64,000 nucleotides of DNA from JALZUV01 sp963837025 (GCA_963837025.1 CAWILT010000002.1:682001-746000); one strand, 5' to 3'. Positions 51,339 through 61,319 are shown, numbered from the stretch's first letter. A program made the numbers and translations. The notes: generated by a model not told the origin, from the letters alone.

Positions 51339-52103
51339 ATGAACAAACGGATAATGTGCAAAATGACGAAACACCAAGGCTTTACCTTAATTGAACTGGC
51401 AATTGTTTTAACCATTATTGGGTTAATTGTTGGGGGCATTATTTCAGGTCAAAGCCTTATTCGAGCCGCCGAACTAAATAATGTGGTGGGTGATATTGAA
51501 AAATATACTACTGCGGTGAATGTTTTCAAAGATAAATATGGCGAACTGCCTGGCGATATGAGCAATGCAAAAAAAATGTGGCCAAGCATGTCCTGCACAG
51601 ATACTACCACAAGTGATGGGAATCCTGGCGGATGTAACGGCGATGGAGATGGAAAACATAATTCATATGCAGAGGCTTTTAGGGCTTGGCAACATATGGG
51701 GTTGGCTGGAGTTATTGATAAAACATATTCAGGAATAAACAATGGGCATAGTCATTTCCATGCTACAATTGGAGTGACGCTGCCTGAAACTGGAATTAAA
51801 AACGCAGGCTTTATGTTTTACGAGTTAGAAAAAATTGCACCGGGCCACCCTTATTGGTTTCCAAATAATTATGGTAAAACTTTTATGATTGGCGAATCAC
51901 TAAACGGATATCCAAGTGACCCTTTCATTTCAGTAGCAGAAGCCAAAAATATTGATAAGAAAATTGATGACGGCAGCCCTTCAAAGGGAAAATTATATAC
52001 GTGGGCGAATACATTTCATACAAATTGCACTATATCAGCCACAGCCTATGCTACGGGTGAAGTAGAGAAAGCTTGCGCCTTAATTTATAGCTGGTCGAAA
52101 TAA
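51339..52103 (+). CDS. Pilin-like protein (third copy)
   Basis: 254 residues. Leader MNKRIMCKMTKHQG before FTLIELAIVLTIIGLIVGGI; then ELNNVVGDIEKYTTAVNVFKDKYGELPGDMSNAKKMWP, a CNGDGDGK segment and a FISVAEAKNIDKKIDDGSPSKG end, all shared with the other copies. It ends six bases before the convergent gyrB gene. ATG 51363 (MTKHQG) is a possible shorter start. Confidence 0.85.
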   Translation: MNKRIMCKMTKHQGFTLIELAIVLTIIGLIVGGIISGQSLIRAAELNNVVGDIEKYTTAVNVFKDKYGELPGDMSNAKKMWPSMSCTDTTTSDGNPGGCNGDGDGKHNSYAEAFRAWQHMGLAGVIDKTYSGINNGHSHFHATIGVTLPETGIKNAGFMFYELEKIAPGHPYWFPNNYGKTFMIGESLNGYPSDPFISVAEAKNIDKKIDDGSPSKGKLYTWANTFHTNCTISATAYATGEVEKACALIYSWSK

Positions 52104-52109
52104 CGTAAG

Positions 52110-54539
52110 TTAAGCATCTAAATTTTCAACTTTAAGCGCATTTTCGACGATGAAATCGCGGCGGGGTTCAACTACATCGCCCATTAGCGTTGAAAATATC
52201 TCGTCCGCCTCTTCTGCGTGGTTTACCGTTACTTGCAATAAGGTGCGGTTATCGGGGTCTAGTGTGGTTTCCCATAATTGTTCGGGGTTCATTTCACCCA
52301 AACCTTTGAAGCGCTGAATGCTGGTGCCACGGCGGCCTTGCTCCATTAACGCATCATAAAACTCGCCCGGGCGCTCGCCTTTAATTTCGGTGGCTTTACG
52401 ATTATAGGTTGCCTCACCTTTGGCAAATAAATCAGCCACGGCTTTGGCTTTTGTGGCTAGGAATCGCGCTTCACGCGTGTTCATGAATTTTTCATCCATC
52501 ATATAGCGTTCCTCCACGCCACGGCGCACGCGATGCACATTCACGATGCCATCGGTCAATTCCGCTTCCCAACCGCCGCCATCTTCTTCCGATGCTAAAT
52601 GATTTAACTTTTCAGCCAGTAATTTGGCATGGTTGGCACTATGTTCTTGTCCCATTTTCAAATTAAATAAATCAGCCAATACCGCTGCTTCTAAAATATG
52701 GGCGGGTAGGCGACGCGACAGAATTTCTACCCGTTGCGCCACTTCGCCCATAATTAGCAGTTTTTCGCGCAAGGCATCGCCTTCCAGCACCGTGCCATCA
52801 GCCAAGGTAATCGCGCCTTCATCCATCAGCGAATTAATGAGGTAATCTTTTAGCGCACCATCATCTTTTAAATAAGTATCGTTATTGCCACGGCGCATTT
52901 TATAAAGCGGCGGCTGTGCGATATATAAATAACCCGCCTCAATCAGCGGCAGCATTTGGCGATAGAAGAAGGTAAGCAGCAATGTGCGAATATGGCTACC
53001 ATCCACGTCAGCATCGGTCATAATAATAATTTTATGGTATCGCGCCTTGGTAACATCAAAATCATCTTTACCAATACTGGTGCCGATGGCGGTAATAAGC
53101 GTGCCCACTTCTTGGCTGCCCAGCATTTTATCAAACCGTGCGCGCTCCACATTCAAAATTTTACCTTTGAGCGGCAGAATCGCTTGTGATTTGCGACTAC
53201 GGCCTTGCTTGGCCGATCCACCTGCCGAATCACCCTCTACAATAAATAATTCCGATTTTGCGGGGTCTTTTTCTTGGCAATCTGCCAACTTTCCGGGTAG
53301 TGACGAAATTTCGAGAGACGATTTGCGACGCGTTAATTCACGCGCACGTCGTGCGGCTTCACGTGCGGATGCGGCTTCTACAATTTTGCCAATTATCATG
53401 CGGGCATCTTTAGGATGCTCCTCAAACCATTGCTGGAAACGGTCATAAGCAATGCCCTCAACCGCGGCACGCACTTCCGATGAAACCAGCTTATCTTTAG
53501 TTTGGCTTGAGAATTTAGGATCAGGCACTTTAACCGATACGACAGCGGTTAGCCCTTCACGCGCATCTTCACCCGATAAATTTACTTTCTCTTTTTTCGC
53601 TAAACCGCTTTCAACCGCGTAATTATTAATCGCGCGTGTTAATGCCCCACGAAAGCCCGCTAAATGCGTGCCACCATCGCGCTGGCGAATATTATTGGTA
53701 AAGCAAAGCACATTTTCGTGATAGCTATCGTTCCATTGCAACGCCACTTCCACACCGATGCCTTCATCGGTTTCGCCTTCAAGGGCAACGGTTTCGTGCA
53801 AGGCTTGTTTGTTGCGATCGAGGTAGCGCACATAGGCCATCGTGCCGCCTTCGTAATAAAGCTCTATTTCTTTAGGCTCATCAGGGCGTTCATCGCGCAA
53901 AATAATGCGCGCGCCCGAGTTTAAAAAAGCCAGTTCGCGCAAGCGGTGCTCAAGCGTAGCATAATCAAATTCAATATGCGCAAAGGTGGTGAGTGAAGGC
54001 ATAAACGTGATTTTAGTACCTTTTTGACCATTGGCATCGCCCACCACTTCCAGATGTTTCACCGTATCTCCACGTTCAAAACGGGCATTATGTTCTTTGC
54101 CATCGCGCCAAATGGTTAGCTCTAGCCAATCGGAAAGGGCGTTTACAACCGACACACCGACACCATGCAAACCACCCGAAACTTTGTAAGAATTGGAATC
54201 AAACTTACCGCCTGCATGCAACTGAGTCATAATCACTTCAGCCGCTGAAACCCCTTCGCCTGCATGAATGCCCACAGGAATACCGCGGCCATTATCAAAT
54301 ACCGAAACCGAGCCATCTTCGTTGATGGTAACGCCCACCTTATCGCAATGACCCGCCAAGGCTTCATCAATGGAGTTATCAACCACTTCATACACCATGT
54401 GATGCAAGCCTGAGCCATCATCCGTGTCGCCAATATACATGCCAGGGCGCTTGCGAACGGCTTCTAGTCCTTTGAGAACCTTAATGGAATCGGCGCCGTA
54501 TTCTTCACTTTTAATGGTGTTTTCAGCAGCTTGTGTCAT
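52110..54539 (-). CDS. gyrB: DNA gyrase subunit B
   Basis: 809 residues. The GHKL ATPase motifs (VYEVVDNSIDEALAG, FDNGRGIPVGIH, GGLHGVGVSVVNAL, TKITFMPS), transducer domain and Toprim domain (EGDSAGGSAKQGRSRKSQAILPLKGKILNVE, TDADVDGSHIRTLLLTFFYR) are complete, with the conserved C-terminal QRFKGLGEMNPEQLWETT. With GyrA it introduces negative supercoils. No DnaA, DnaN or RecF gene is next to it, so this is not the usual oriC cluster. Confidence 0.98.
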   Translation of the reverse strand: MTQAAENTIKSEEYGADSIKVLKGLEAVRKRPGMYIGDTDDGSGLHHMVYEVVDNSIDEALAGHCDKVGVTINEDGSVSVFDNGRGIPVGIHAGEGVSAAEVIMTQLHAGGKFDSNSYKVSGGLHGVGVSVVNALSDWLELTIWRDGKEHNARFERGDTVKHLEVVGDANGQKGTKITFMPSLTTFAHIEFDYATLEHRLRELAFLNSGARIILRDERPDEPKEIELYYEGGTMAYVRYLDRNKQALHETVALEGETDEGIGVEVALQWNDSYHENVLCFTNNIRQRDGGTHLAGFRGALTRAINNYAVESGLAKKEKVNLSGEDAREGLTAVVSVKVPDPKFSSQTKDKLVSSEVRAAVEGIAYDRFQQWFEEHPKDARMIIGKIVEAASAREAARRARELTRRKSSLEISSLPGKLADCQEKDPAKSELFIVEGDSAGGSAKQGRSRKSQAILPLKGKILNVERARFDKMLGSQEVGTLITAIGTSIGKDDFDVTKARYHKIIIMTDADVDGSHIRTLLLTFFYRQMLPLIEAGYLYIAQPPLYKMRRGNNDTYLKDDGALKDYLINSLMDEGAITLADGTVLEGDALREKLLIMGEVAQRVEILSRRLPAHILEAAVLADLFNLKMGQEHSANHAKLLAEKLNHLASEEDGGGWEAELTDGIVNVHRVRRGVEERYMMDEKFMNTREARFLATKAKAVADLFAKGEATYNRKATEIKGERPGEFYDALMEQGRRGTSIQRFKGLGEMNPEQLWETTLDPDNRTLLQVTVNHAEEADEIFSTLMGDVVEPRRDFIVENALKVENLDA

Positions 54540-54769
54540 GGTATTTACCCAGTCTGTATTGTTCTTATTATTTATCCCCCTATCTTTAGATCCAAACTGG
54601 CTTGAAATCTAGTAAAAACACACATTTTGATAACTCTCACGTGTATAAATTTTTAAAAATTTTAATGCGCTTATGATAAATTTTGTTTCTTTACCATCTC
54701 GAAAATTTATATGGAGAATGGTTTAACGAAGATGCTTCAATAATGAAGTAACACAGGAGGTTTAATAAT

Positions 54770-54877
54770 ATGTCTTCAACTCAAAATAAAAACTCAAATC
54801 CATCACAAAAACAACCATCATCTGAGAAAAAAGGTGAGCCAACAAAAGCAAACAAGAAGCCAGCTCCAAAGAAATAG
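54770..54877 (+). CDS. Small Lys-rich hydrophilic protein
   Basis: 35 residues (MSSTQNKNSNPSQKQPSSEKK...), rich in Lys, Ser, Gln and Pro, probably disordered. A strong CAGGAGG site stands nine bases before the ATG, and a hairpin (54909-54930) follows, so it looks like a real monocistronic gene. It may bind nucleic acid; no family is recognised. Confidence 0.6.
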   Translation: MSSTQNKNSNPSQKQPSSEKKGEPTKANKKPAPKK

Positions 54878-54908
54878 TTTCTTTTAAAAATCTTTATTCT
54901 GTAAATGT

Positions 54909-54940
54909 AGAGCCTGCGAAAGTGGGCTCTGCTTTATTGG
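54909..54940 (+). terminator. Terminator after the small ORF
   Basis: AGAGCC (54909-54914) pairs with GGCTCT (54925-54930), followed by a weak T-rich stretch (GCTTTATT). Confidence 0.5.
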
Positions 54941-55028
54941 CGTCATTTTTCTCATAAGCCCTTTACTAATTAACAAAGAATAAAGTTAAACCCTTGTATC
55001 GCGCATAAACTGTGATTACATTCACCTT

Positions 55029-55119
55029 GGGTCGAGCAGTGGGCGAAATGTCCGTGAATCTGGTCAGGACTGAGAAGTAGCAGCCATAGCGATTTGCATC
55101 TCGGGTCACTGCCGGCCTC
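55029..55119 (+). ncRNA. ffs: Signal recognition particle RNA (small, 4.5S type)
   Basis: The universal SRP hairpin is clear: GGTCAGGACTGAGAAGTAGCAGCC spans about 55062-55085 (the symmetric and asymmetric loop bases that bind Ffh). Outer arms GCAGTG (55036-55041) and CACTGC (55107-55112) close the stem. It stands directly before dnaX, the usual place in proteobacteria. Ends are approximate. The ffh gene lies 7.6 kb to the right. Confidence 0.9.
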
Positions 55120-55150
55120 TAACATTCATATAACCTAGGCATCAAGACCC

Positions 55151-56788
55151 ATGGAATATCGCGTTCTCGCTCGTAAATATCGCCCCACTAACTTCGATGA
55201 GTTGATAGGCCAAGATGTGTTGGTGCAAACCCTTTCTAACGCGATTGAACGCAATCGTGTAGCGCATGCATTCTTATTACATGGCATTCGCGGGATTGGC
55301 AAAACCACCACGGCGCGTATCATCGCCAAAGCTCTCAATTGCATAGGCGTTGACGGGCAGGGCGGTGCAACCATCAGCCCATGCGGAGTGTGTGCCAATT
55401 GCGTTGCCATCACCGAAGATCGCCATATTGATGTGGTGGAAATGGATGCAGCAAGCCGTACGGGCGTTGATAATATCCGCGATATTATTGAAACGGTACA
55501 TTACGCACCAGGCCAAGCCCGCACCAAAATTTATATCATTGATGAGGTGCATATGCTTTCCAAAGGCGCTTTCAACGCGCTGCTTAAAACGCTGGAAGAG
55601 CCACCTGAGCATGTGAAATTCATTTTTGCCACGACCGAATTACGCAAAATTCCCATCACCATTCTTTCGCGTTGCCAAAAGTTTGATTTGCGTCGCGTTG
55701 ATGTGGTTACACTCGCCGCTCACCTTAAAGCAATATGCGATAAAGAAAATGTTGTCGCTAATGAAGATGAGCTTAAGCTTATCTCGCAAGCTGCAGAAGG
55801 TTCGGTTCGCGATGGATTATCCTTACTTGATCAAGCCATTGCTTTGGGCGATGAAGCAGATGGGAAAACCAATATAGCCGACGGCAAAGTTGCGCAAATG
55901 CTAGGGTTAGCCGACCGCAGCCGCACGATTGCATTACTCGAAAATCTTTATGAAGGAAAAGTAGCGGATGCCATTACTTCATTGCGCGAGCAATATGCTG
56001 ATGGCAATGATCCCGCGCAAGTTCTGCAAGAAATTTTGGAGCGTTTGCATGAATTGACCTTGCTCAAAACAAATATGCAATCTGAAGATGCCAAGATTGC
56101 CCCTAATTTTGAAAGGCTACAGGTTTTGGCGCAAAAACTCAGCCTTGGTATATTAACACGCAGTTGGCAGGTGATTGCTAAAGGTACACAAGAGCTTTCG
56201 CATGTGAGCAACACACTAGCAGCGGCTGAGATGATATTAATTCGCTTGGCGCATTTATCTGATTTGCCTGACCCCGATCAACTGATTAAAAAGTTAAAGT
56301 CAGAGCCGGTGGATTCATCTACGAACACTCCTGCCAATATAGCGGCACATGCGGCCGCACCGGCAGAAGCAGTGTTAACGCAAGCGAATGAAAATTCGAT
56401 AAAAGATGCTCAGCGTTCGCAGGATTTTGACAGCTTTGAATCAATCATAGCCCTGTTTAAGCGCAAAAAAGAACCGATGATTGTGCATCATTTATATACC
56501 GAAGCGCGCTTAGTTAGTTTTGCCCGTGGCAAAATAGAGCTTAATTTTGGTGATTCGGTTGGGCGCGATGTGCCAGCAGAAATTGCCGCTAAATTAAAAG
56601 AATATAGTGGGCAAACGTGGATAGTGGCCGTTAGCCAGCAAGAGGGCCAACCTTCATTGCGCGAACAAGCAGAGGCGAACGCACAACAAAAACGCGAAGC
56701 CATTTGCGCGCACCCTATTGTGCAAGGTGTTTTAAACAGTTTTGAAGGCAGCCAAATTAAAGCAATAAAATTAGGAGAATCATCATGA
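55151..56788 (+). CDS. dnaX: DNA polymerase III subunits gamma/tau
   Basis: 545 residues. MEYRVLARKYRPTNFDELIGQDVLVQTL, Walker A HGIRGIGKTTTARIIAKAL, zinc site CGVCANC, Walker B IIDEVHMLSKGAFNALLKTLEEPP, sensor 1 FIFATTE and the clamp-loader lid, then a Pro/Ala-linker and a tau C-terminal domain (FDSFESIIALFKRKKEPMIVHHL). It loads the sliding clamp and dimerises the polymerase. The downstream gene overlaps by four bases. Confidence 0.96.
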   Translation: MEYRVLARKYRPTNFDELIGQDVLVQTLSNAIERNRVAHAFLLHGIRGIGKTTTARIIAKALNCIGVDGQGGATISPCGVCANCVAITEDRHIDVVEMDAASRTGVDNIRDIIETVHYAPGQARTKIYIIDEVHMLSKGAFNALLKTLEEPPEHVKFIFATTELRKIPITILSRCQKFDLRRVDVVTLAAHLKAICDKENVVANEDELKLISQAAEGSVRDGLSLLDQAIALGDEADGKTNIADGKVAQMLGLADRSRTIALLENLYEGKVADAITSLREQYADGNDPAQVLQEILERLHELTLLKTNMQSEDAKIAPNFERLQVLAQKLSLGILTRSWQVIAKGTQELSHVSNTLAAAEMILIRLAHLSDLPDPDQLIKKLKSEPVDSSTNTPANIAAHAAAPAEAVLTQANENSIKDAQRSQDFDSFESIIALFKRKKEPMIVHHLYTEARLVSFARGKIELNFGDSVGRDVPAEIAAKLKEYSGQTWIVAVSQQEGQPSLREQAEANAQQKREAICAHPIVQGVLNSFEGSQIKAIKLGESS

Positions 56789-57087
56789 ATATTCAAAAAA
56801 TGTTAAAGCAAGCTCAAGCCATGCAAGCTAAAATGGAAGTGCTGCAAACCGAGCTAGCGCAAGAAGAAGTCCATGGTTCAGCCGCAGGCGGCGCTGTTAA
56901 GGTGACACTCACCGGCAAGCACGACATGAAAGATTTACATATTGATGATAGCCTGATTGATCCTACCGATAAGGAAATGCTTATCAGCACCATTATGGCC
57001 GCTTTCAACGATGCTAAAGCCAAAGTTGACACCATGAATTCCGAACGGATGAGCGAAGCCACCGGTGGCATGAAGCTCCCCTTTTAA
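56785..57087 (+). CDS. YbaB/EbfC nucleoid-associated protein
   Basis: 100 residues: MNIQKMLKQAQAMQAKMEVLQTELAQEEVHGSAAGGAVKVTLTGKHDMKDLHIDDSLIDPTDKEMLISTIMAAFNDAKAKV. It is the YbaB family of DNA-binding dimers. The ATG overlaps the dnaX stop. The usual next gene, recR, is missing here and is replaced by a small secreted protein. Confidence 0.95.
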   Translation: MNIQKMLKQAQAMQAKMEVLQTELAQEEVHGSAAGGAVKVTLTGKHDMKDLHIDDSLIDPTDKEMLISTIMAAFNDAKAKVDTMNSERMSEATGGMKLPF

Positions 57088-57088
57088 T

Positions 57089-57382
57089 ATGATGATAAAA
57101 TGGATAACTTTAATCGCAGCGCTTACGATAGCATCACCCGCTTTGGCGCTTAAAGTGGCAAATTGCGATGCACAACCGCATAGCTTAACGCTCGATTATT
57201 ATGGCGAAACGACTACGCGCATCATTCAACCCAACGAACACGTGCGTTTCTATGGCCGAGCGCGTGAAATTCTATTAAATGACAGAACCTATACTCTCAT
57301 CCGTCATCATGATGAATATTGCATTCGCAAAGGTGTTTTAACTTTGCAACGCCGCGCACATGATACCCGTGGATTCCGCTAA
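57089..57382 (+). CDS. Small secreted hypothetical protein
   Basis: 97 residues with a Sec signal peptide (IKWITLIAALTIASPALA). The mature part has two cysteines (C28, C72) and the pattern NCDAQPHSLTLDYYGETTTRIIQPNEHVRFYGRAREILLNDRTYTL. It starts one base after the ybaB stop, so it is co-transcribed. Not recognised. Confidence 0.65.
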   Translation: MMIKWITLIAALTIASPALALKVANCDAQPHSLTLDYYGETTTRIIQPNEHVRFYGRAREILLNDRTYTLIRHHDEYCIRKGVLTLQRRAHDTRGFR

Positions 57383-57423
57383 ATATTAATCATAAATTAG
57401 CTTATTAGTGGTAGAAATACAGA

Positions 57424-58188
57424 ATGAAACAGGGTTTTACACTTTTAGAATTATCCATCGTATTAGTCATAATTGGCTTGATTATTGGTGGCATAACCGC
57501 AGGGGCGAGTCTAATTCGAAGTGCTGAATTAAATTCCGTATTAAAAGAAAAAGGGAATTATTTATTAGCAGTAAGCACTTTTAAGCTTAAATATAATGCT
57601 CTTCCAGGTGACATGAAAAATGCAGAATTATACTGGGGGACTGCGAATGCTGCCGACGCAAGCTGTATAACGACAAAATCAACAACTCAATCTACCTGTA
57701 ATGGTAATGGTGATGGTATTTTACAGTATTCTTCTCGCTCAAACGAATATTTTCGTTTTTGGCAACATTTAAGTAACGCTCAAATTATTCAAGGTCAATT
57801 TAATGGCGCTTCAAGAGATAGTTCTAATATTTTCTCTAGTGAATTAGGAGTTAATGTCCCTAGGTCAACTGTGTCTGGTGCGGGTTGGATGTCAATTTAT
57901 CTAGGTAAACCTAGTTCCAGTGGTGATTGGTTGGATGGAACATATAATAATAGTTTAATATTTGGTTCAGAAAGCCCTAGTTCATATACTTATCTACCAA
58001 TTTTAACTCCTAGTGAAGCAATGGCAATCGATATAAAGTCTGATGATGGAAACGCAGGCAAAGGAAATATTGTTGCCGGAAGATATACTATATGCACCAA
58101 TGCGTCAAATAGTGCTGATATAAATGCTGAATATTTGTTATCTTCTTCTGCTATAGCTTGTAGTTTAGTTTTTAGAAATTTTATGTAA
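57424..58188 (+). CDS. Pilin-like protein (fourth copy)
   Basis: 254 residues with the shortest leader (MKQG), then FTLLELSIVLVIIGLIIGGITAGASLIRSAELNSVLKEKGNY and FKLKYNALPGDMKNAELYWG, a CNGNGDG segment and LTPSEAMAIDIKSDDGNAGKGNI. Strongly AT-rich compared with dnaX/ybaB. Convergent with the Nfu gene. Confidence 0.87.
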   Translation: MKQGFTLLELSIVLVIIGLIIGGITAGASLIRSAELNSVLKEKGNYLLAVSTFKLKYNALPGDMKNAELYWGTANAADASCITTKSTTQSTCNGNGDGILQYSSRSNEYFRFWQHLSNAQIIQGQFNGASRDSSNIFSSELGVNVPRSTVSGAGWMSIYLGKPSSSGDWLDGTYNNSLIFGSESPSSYTYLPILTPSEAMAIDIKSDDGNAGKGNIVAGRYTICTNASNSADINAEYLLSSSAIACSLVFRNFM

Positions 58189-58212
58189 GCAGATAGATTA
58201 TTGTTATAAATT

Positions 58213-58782
58213 TTAACTATTCACCGCTTCTACTTGCTGCACTTCGGGCACGTAGTGTTTTAACATATTCTCAATGCCATCTTTTAACGTGATGGTGCTG
58301 CTGGGGCAGCCGCTGCAACTGCCATGCAGCTCTAGCTTTACGGTGCCCGTGCTTTCTTCAAAACCTTTAAACACAATATCGCCACCATCTTGCGCTACGG
58401 CTGGGCGCACACGGGTTTCGATAAGTTCTTTAATTGTTTTTGCTAACGCGCTATCGGCCTCATCTGAACCGCCTTTAGCGGCAGATTCTTCACCATTCAT
58501 GGCAGGTTTACCCGCTACGAAATGATCCATCACACGGCTTAAAATTTGCGCCTTTAATGCGTCCCATTCAACCGTTTCGCTTTTGGTAACACTAATAAAG
58601 TCATGTCCGAAAAAAATAGCATTAATACCATCAACTTCAAATAGAGTGGCCGCTAATTCCGATTTCTTCATCGCTTCTTCTTTGCGTGTGAAAAAGGCAG
58701 TGGCTCCCTGTATCATCACTTCTTTACCAGGAAGGAATTTTAATGTTTGCGGATTTGGGGTCGTTTCGGTTTGAATAAACAT
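58213..58782 (-). CDS. Nfu-type iron-sulfur carrier protein
   Basis: 189 residues. The Nfu N-terminal domain (MFIQTETTPNPQTLKFLPGKEV ... VDGINAIFFGHDFISVTKS) is followed by the NifU-like C-terminal domain with the cluster-binding CSGCPSS. This layout is that of mitochondrial NFU1 and alphaproteobacterial relatives, which pass 4Fe-4S clusters to target proteins. Confidence 0.93.
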   Translation of the reverse strand: MFIQTETTPNPQTLKFLPGKEVMIQGATAFFTRKEEAMKKSELAATLFEVDGINAIFFGHDFISVTKSETVEWDALKAQILSRVMDHFVAGKPAMNGEESAAKGGSDEADSALAKTIKELIETRVRPAVAQDGGDIVFKGFEESTGTVKLELHGSCSGCPSSTITLKDGIENMLKHYVPEVQQVEAVNS

Positions 58783-58878
58783 GCATCACTCTTTCTATTG
58801 CCATTTATATGTAGGGTTTTTAGCTTTATTTACAAGGTTTGCTTACTTTTTGTTAAAACTTTAATGCTATGCTAACCT

Positions 58879-59436
58879 ATGGCGTTGTTTTCACTCTATG
58901 AGCCCACTGATAACGTAAATACGATGCGCATAGAGCGCGCGATACGTATTAGTGGCATGTTTTGGAATATTGCCGCTACCATTAATCGCAAGTTATATCC
59001 AGTGGATATCAATGCAGAAATTGCCAAACAAATCGATTCAAAGAATAAAGATGTAGAAGATTTATATGTGCCTACTGCCATTGAGGATATGCTGCATGAA
59101 AGCAGCCATCAATCAGCTTTATTAAACAGGCTCGATTATGAAGTAAAATTGCTAAAACCTTTCTTACTCGCACCAAGCACCCGCCATTCGCCAGAAGTTA
59201 AAACCATTGCTGAAGCCACCTATTTATTTAATGATCAAACAGGAAAATCAGCAGATTTAATGCATGAATTTATAAGGCATTTAGACAAAAACGAAAGCTC
59301 AATTGATCAGCTTATTAATACGGGCATTGAAAGACGAAAGCTTAATGAGCTGGTTAAACAATATGAAAATGATACTGACTTATCGAAGAAAATGATGCCA
59401 CGTATTAAAACGAGTGGAGCAGGGCACAAGCGCTAG
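58879..59436 (+). CDS. Hypothetical cytoplasmic helical protein
   Basis: 185 residues, no signal, no membrane helix; predicted mostly helical (NTMRIERAIRISGMFWNIAATINRKLY..., IEDMLHESSHQSALLNRLDYEVKLLKPF). The end is basic. It is convergent with the EAL gene. No known family. Confidence 0.6.
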   Translation: MALFSLYEPTDNVNTMRIERAIRISGMFWNIAATINRKLYPVDINAEIAKQIDSKNKDVEDLYVPTAIEDMLHESSHQSALLNRLDYEVKLLKPFLLAPSTRHSPEVKTIAEATYLFNDQTGKSADLMHEFIRHLDKNESSIDQLINTGIERRKLNELVKQYENDTDLSKKMMPRIKTSGAGHKR

Positions 59437-59438
59437 CC

Positions 59439-61187
59439 TTATTTTTTATCAAACCAATCGGCGCCACTATCAGCTTGTTTTCGTGCATTCATCATGCCTT
59501 TAAATGTAGGGCAGGGCTTATTCCACAATTCTAATGCGGTTGGGCTAGTATCGGGTTTGCCAAATAGCCAGCCTTGACCATAATGCACGCCGCTTTCCCA
59601 TAGAATGCCTGCAGTTTTATCATCCTCCACCATTTCAGCGATAGTGGTCATGCCTAAATTACGGCACATGCCTACCATCGCGCGCAATAAGTGGCGGCCA
59701 CGTGTAGTATTTAAATTCTCGCGCACATAGCTGCCGTCAATTTTAATATGATCAACATGCAAATAACGCAAATAATCGAAAGAAGATTCGGCGACTCCAA
59801 AATCATCTAAACACACAATATGGCCGCGCTTACGCAATTCTTGCAAAAAATTATTAGCCGTTTCCATATCACTAATCTTGGCTGATTCTGTCACTTCCAA
59901 CATCACTTGTTTGCGGATATGCGGAAAGCCATTCATCATAGCCAGCATGGCATCCATAAATATTTGTGATGAAAGTGAGCGACCTGACATGTTGATCGCC
60001 ACCGAAGGCCAATGTGCTTTTTCATGTTCGCGATCAAGTGCCACTAGGGCGCGCCGGCACATGGCCAAATCAAACTCATTGATTAATCCGGTCTGTTCGC
60101 CAAAATTTATAAATTCAAATGGGTTCGAAAACTGATTCGCTTCGTATCCCTCTTTCAAACGCACAAGTGCTTCAAAATGATGCACAATACCATTGCGCAA
60201 ATCAACAATAGGTTGATAAGCCAGTTCAAAGGAGTTTTCTTCCACCGTCGATTTAAATTGAGTGATGCGTGATACCGTATCGTTCAACAAACTATCATAG
60301 CTGTCTTGCAGGTTTTCAAAACTAAAGTTTTCGTTTCTATCGGCAAATTTATTAAGGGTGAAGAGCACGGCTCTGGCAGAATCTTCGTTATTTAATCCTT
60401 TCACATGGCCATCAATGGTTGAAACCCGCGTTTCAATTTGCTTGGCTGCGGGGTTGAGTTTGCTAAGCAATGCCTGCACTTCGCTGGCAACTTCATGGCC
60501 AACCACATCCGAATCGTGCAATAAACTAAATTTGGTGGAATCAACCATGCCAGCCGTATCATTATCCACCGATTGGCTGCGTAAATAGTCGGCCACTTCG
60601 CGCATCAATTCCTTTGAACGCTCCGGCTCCATTTCATCGAGAAACTTCTTTAAATCGGGCAAATCAATCAACGAAATTTGCGGCGTTTTGCCTTCGGCGG
60701 TTAGAATATTTAAACGTTCTGCCGCGCGTTTTGCATAAGCCTCTTTGTTTAATAAGCCGGTGGCAAAATCGCGGCTGCTAAATTCAGCTTCGTCCATTTC
60801 TTCGCGCAAGATTGAAAAGCTCAAATAAATGCGGCTGGCATCATTGGGCAAAATTACACCCGATACCGCAACAGGCAATTTATCAAACAAGCGGCTTTGC
60901 AGCATTAGCTTGCGTTGTTGCGCGCGGCCAAACTGGATTATTTCATCGGAAATTTCTGCCCACACTGTGAGTTGATCTTGCGCTAAAAAATGGCTGAAGG
61001 GTTTGTGTAAAAAATGTGCGGCCTCTTCACCTAAAAATCCACGTGTGGCACCATCAATATAACCTATTTCTTGTTCTTGATTTAATTCAATCAGCATATC
61101 GGACGATGCAAATGCAAAGGCCACAAATCGATCGCGATCATGCTTTATCGCGTTATGATAATGTTCAGATGTTGGATGTTTCGACAT
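59439..61187 (-). CDS. EAL-domain cyclic-di-GMP phosphodiesterase with N-terminal PAS-like region
   Basis: 582 residues. The N-terminal part (about 20-130) is PAS-like and the middle (about 135-290) a degenerate GGDEF without the GG(D/E)EF active site. The EAL domain (about 315-570) keeps the catalytic set: EALVRL, AINMSGRSL, LEVTES, DDFGVAESSFDYLR, HIKIDG, AEMVEDD and YGQGWLFGKP. It should therefore break down c-di-GMP. No membrane helix is seen. Confidence 0.88.
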   Translation of the reverse strand: MSKHPTSEHYHNAIKHDRDRFVAFAFASSDMLIELNQEQEIGYIDGATRGFLGEEAAHFLHKPFSHFLAQDQLTVWAEISDEIIQFGRAQQRKLMLQSRLFDKLPVAVSGVILPNDASRIYLSFSILREEMDEAEFSSRDFATGLLNKEAYAKRAAERLNILTAEGKTPQISLIDLPDLKKFLDEMEPERSKELMREVADYLRSQSVDNDTAGMVDSTKFSLLHDSDVVGHEVASEVQALLSKLNPAAKQIETRVSTIDGHVKGLNNEDSARAVLFTLNKFADRNENFSFENLQDSYDSLLNDTVSRITQFKSTVEENSFELAYQPIVDLRNGIVHHFEALVRLKEGYEANQFSNPFEFINFGEQTGLINEFDLAMCRRALVALDREHEKAHWPSVAINMSGRSLSSQIFMDAMLAMMNGFPHIRKQVMLEVTESAKISDMETANNFLQELRKRGHIVCLDDFGVAESSFDYLRYLHVDHIKIDGSYVRENLNTTRGRHLLRAMVGMCRNLGMTTIAEMVEDDKTAGILWESGVHYGQGWLFGKPDTSPTALELWNKPCPTFKGMMNARKQADSGADWFDKK

Positions 61188-61261
61188 TAAATGAATATAG
61201 TTTTACTAACGCCTAACGTGAAGTTTCGTTGCTAACTATACTCTTTTTTTCGTAAATATGC

Positions 61262-61290
61262 TTCACATTTATACGTAAGTGAGGCATAAT
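61262..61290 (+). promoter_or_regulatory. Likely ssrA promoter
   Basis: TTCACA (61262-61267), 17 bases, CATAAT (61285-61290), some 30 bases before the acceptor part of the tmRNA gene. Confidence 0.5.
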
Positions 61291-61319
61291 TATATCGCTC
61301 GCAAAAGCTATGGCGATAA

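Noticed and set aside
52110..54539. Chromosomal origin near gyrB
   Set aside because: No dnaA, dnaN or recF beside it and no cluster of DnaA boxes noticed; the only clear DnaA-box pair is in the prophage gene at 20426.
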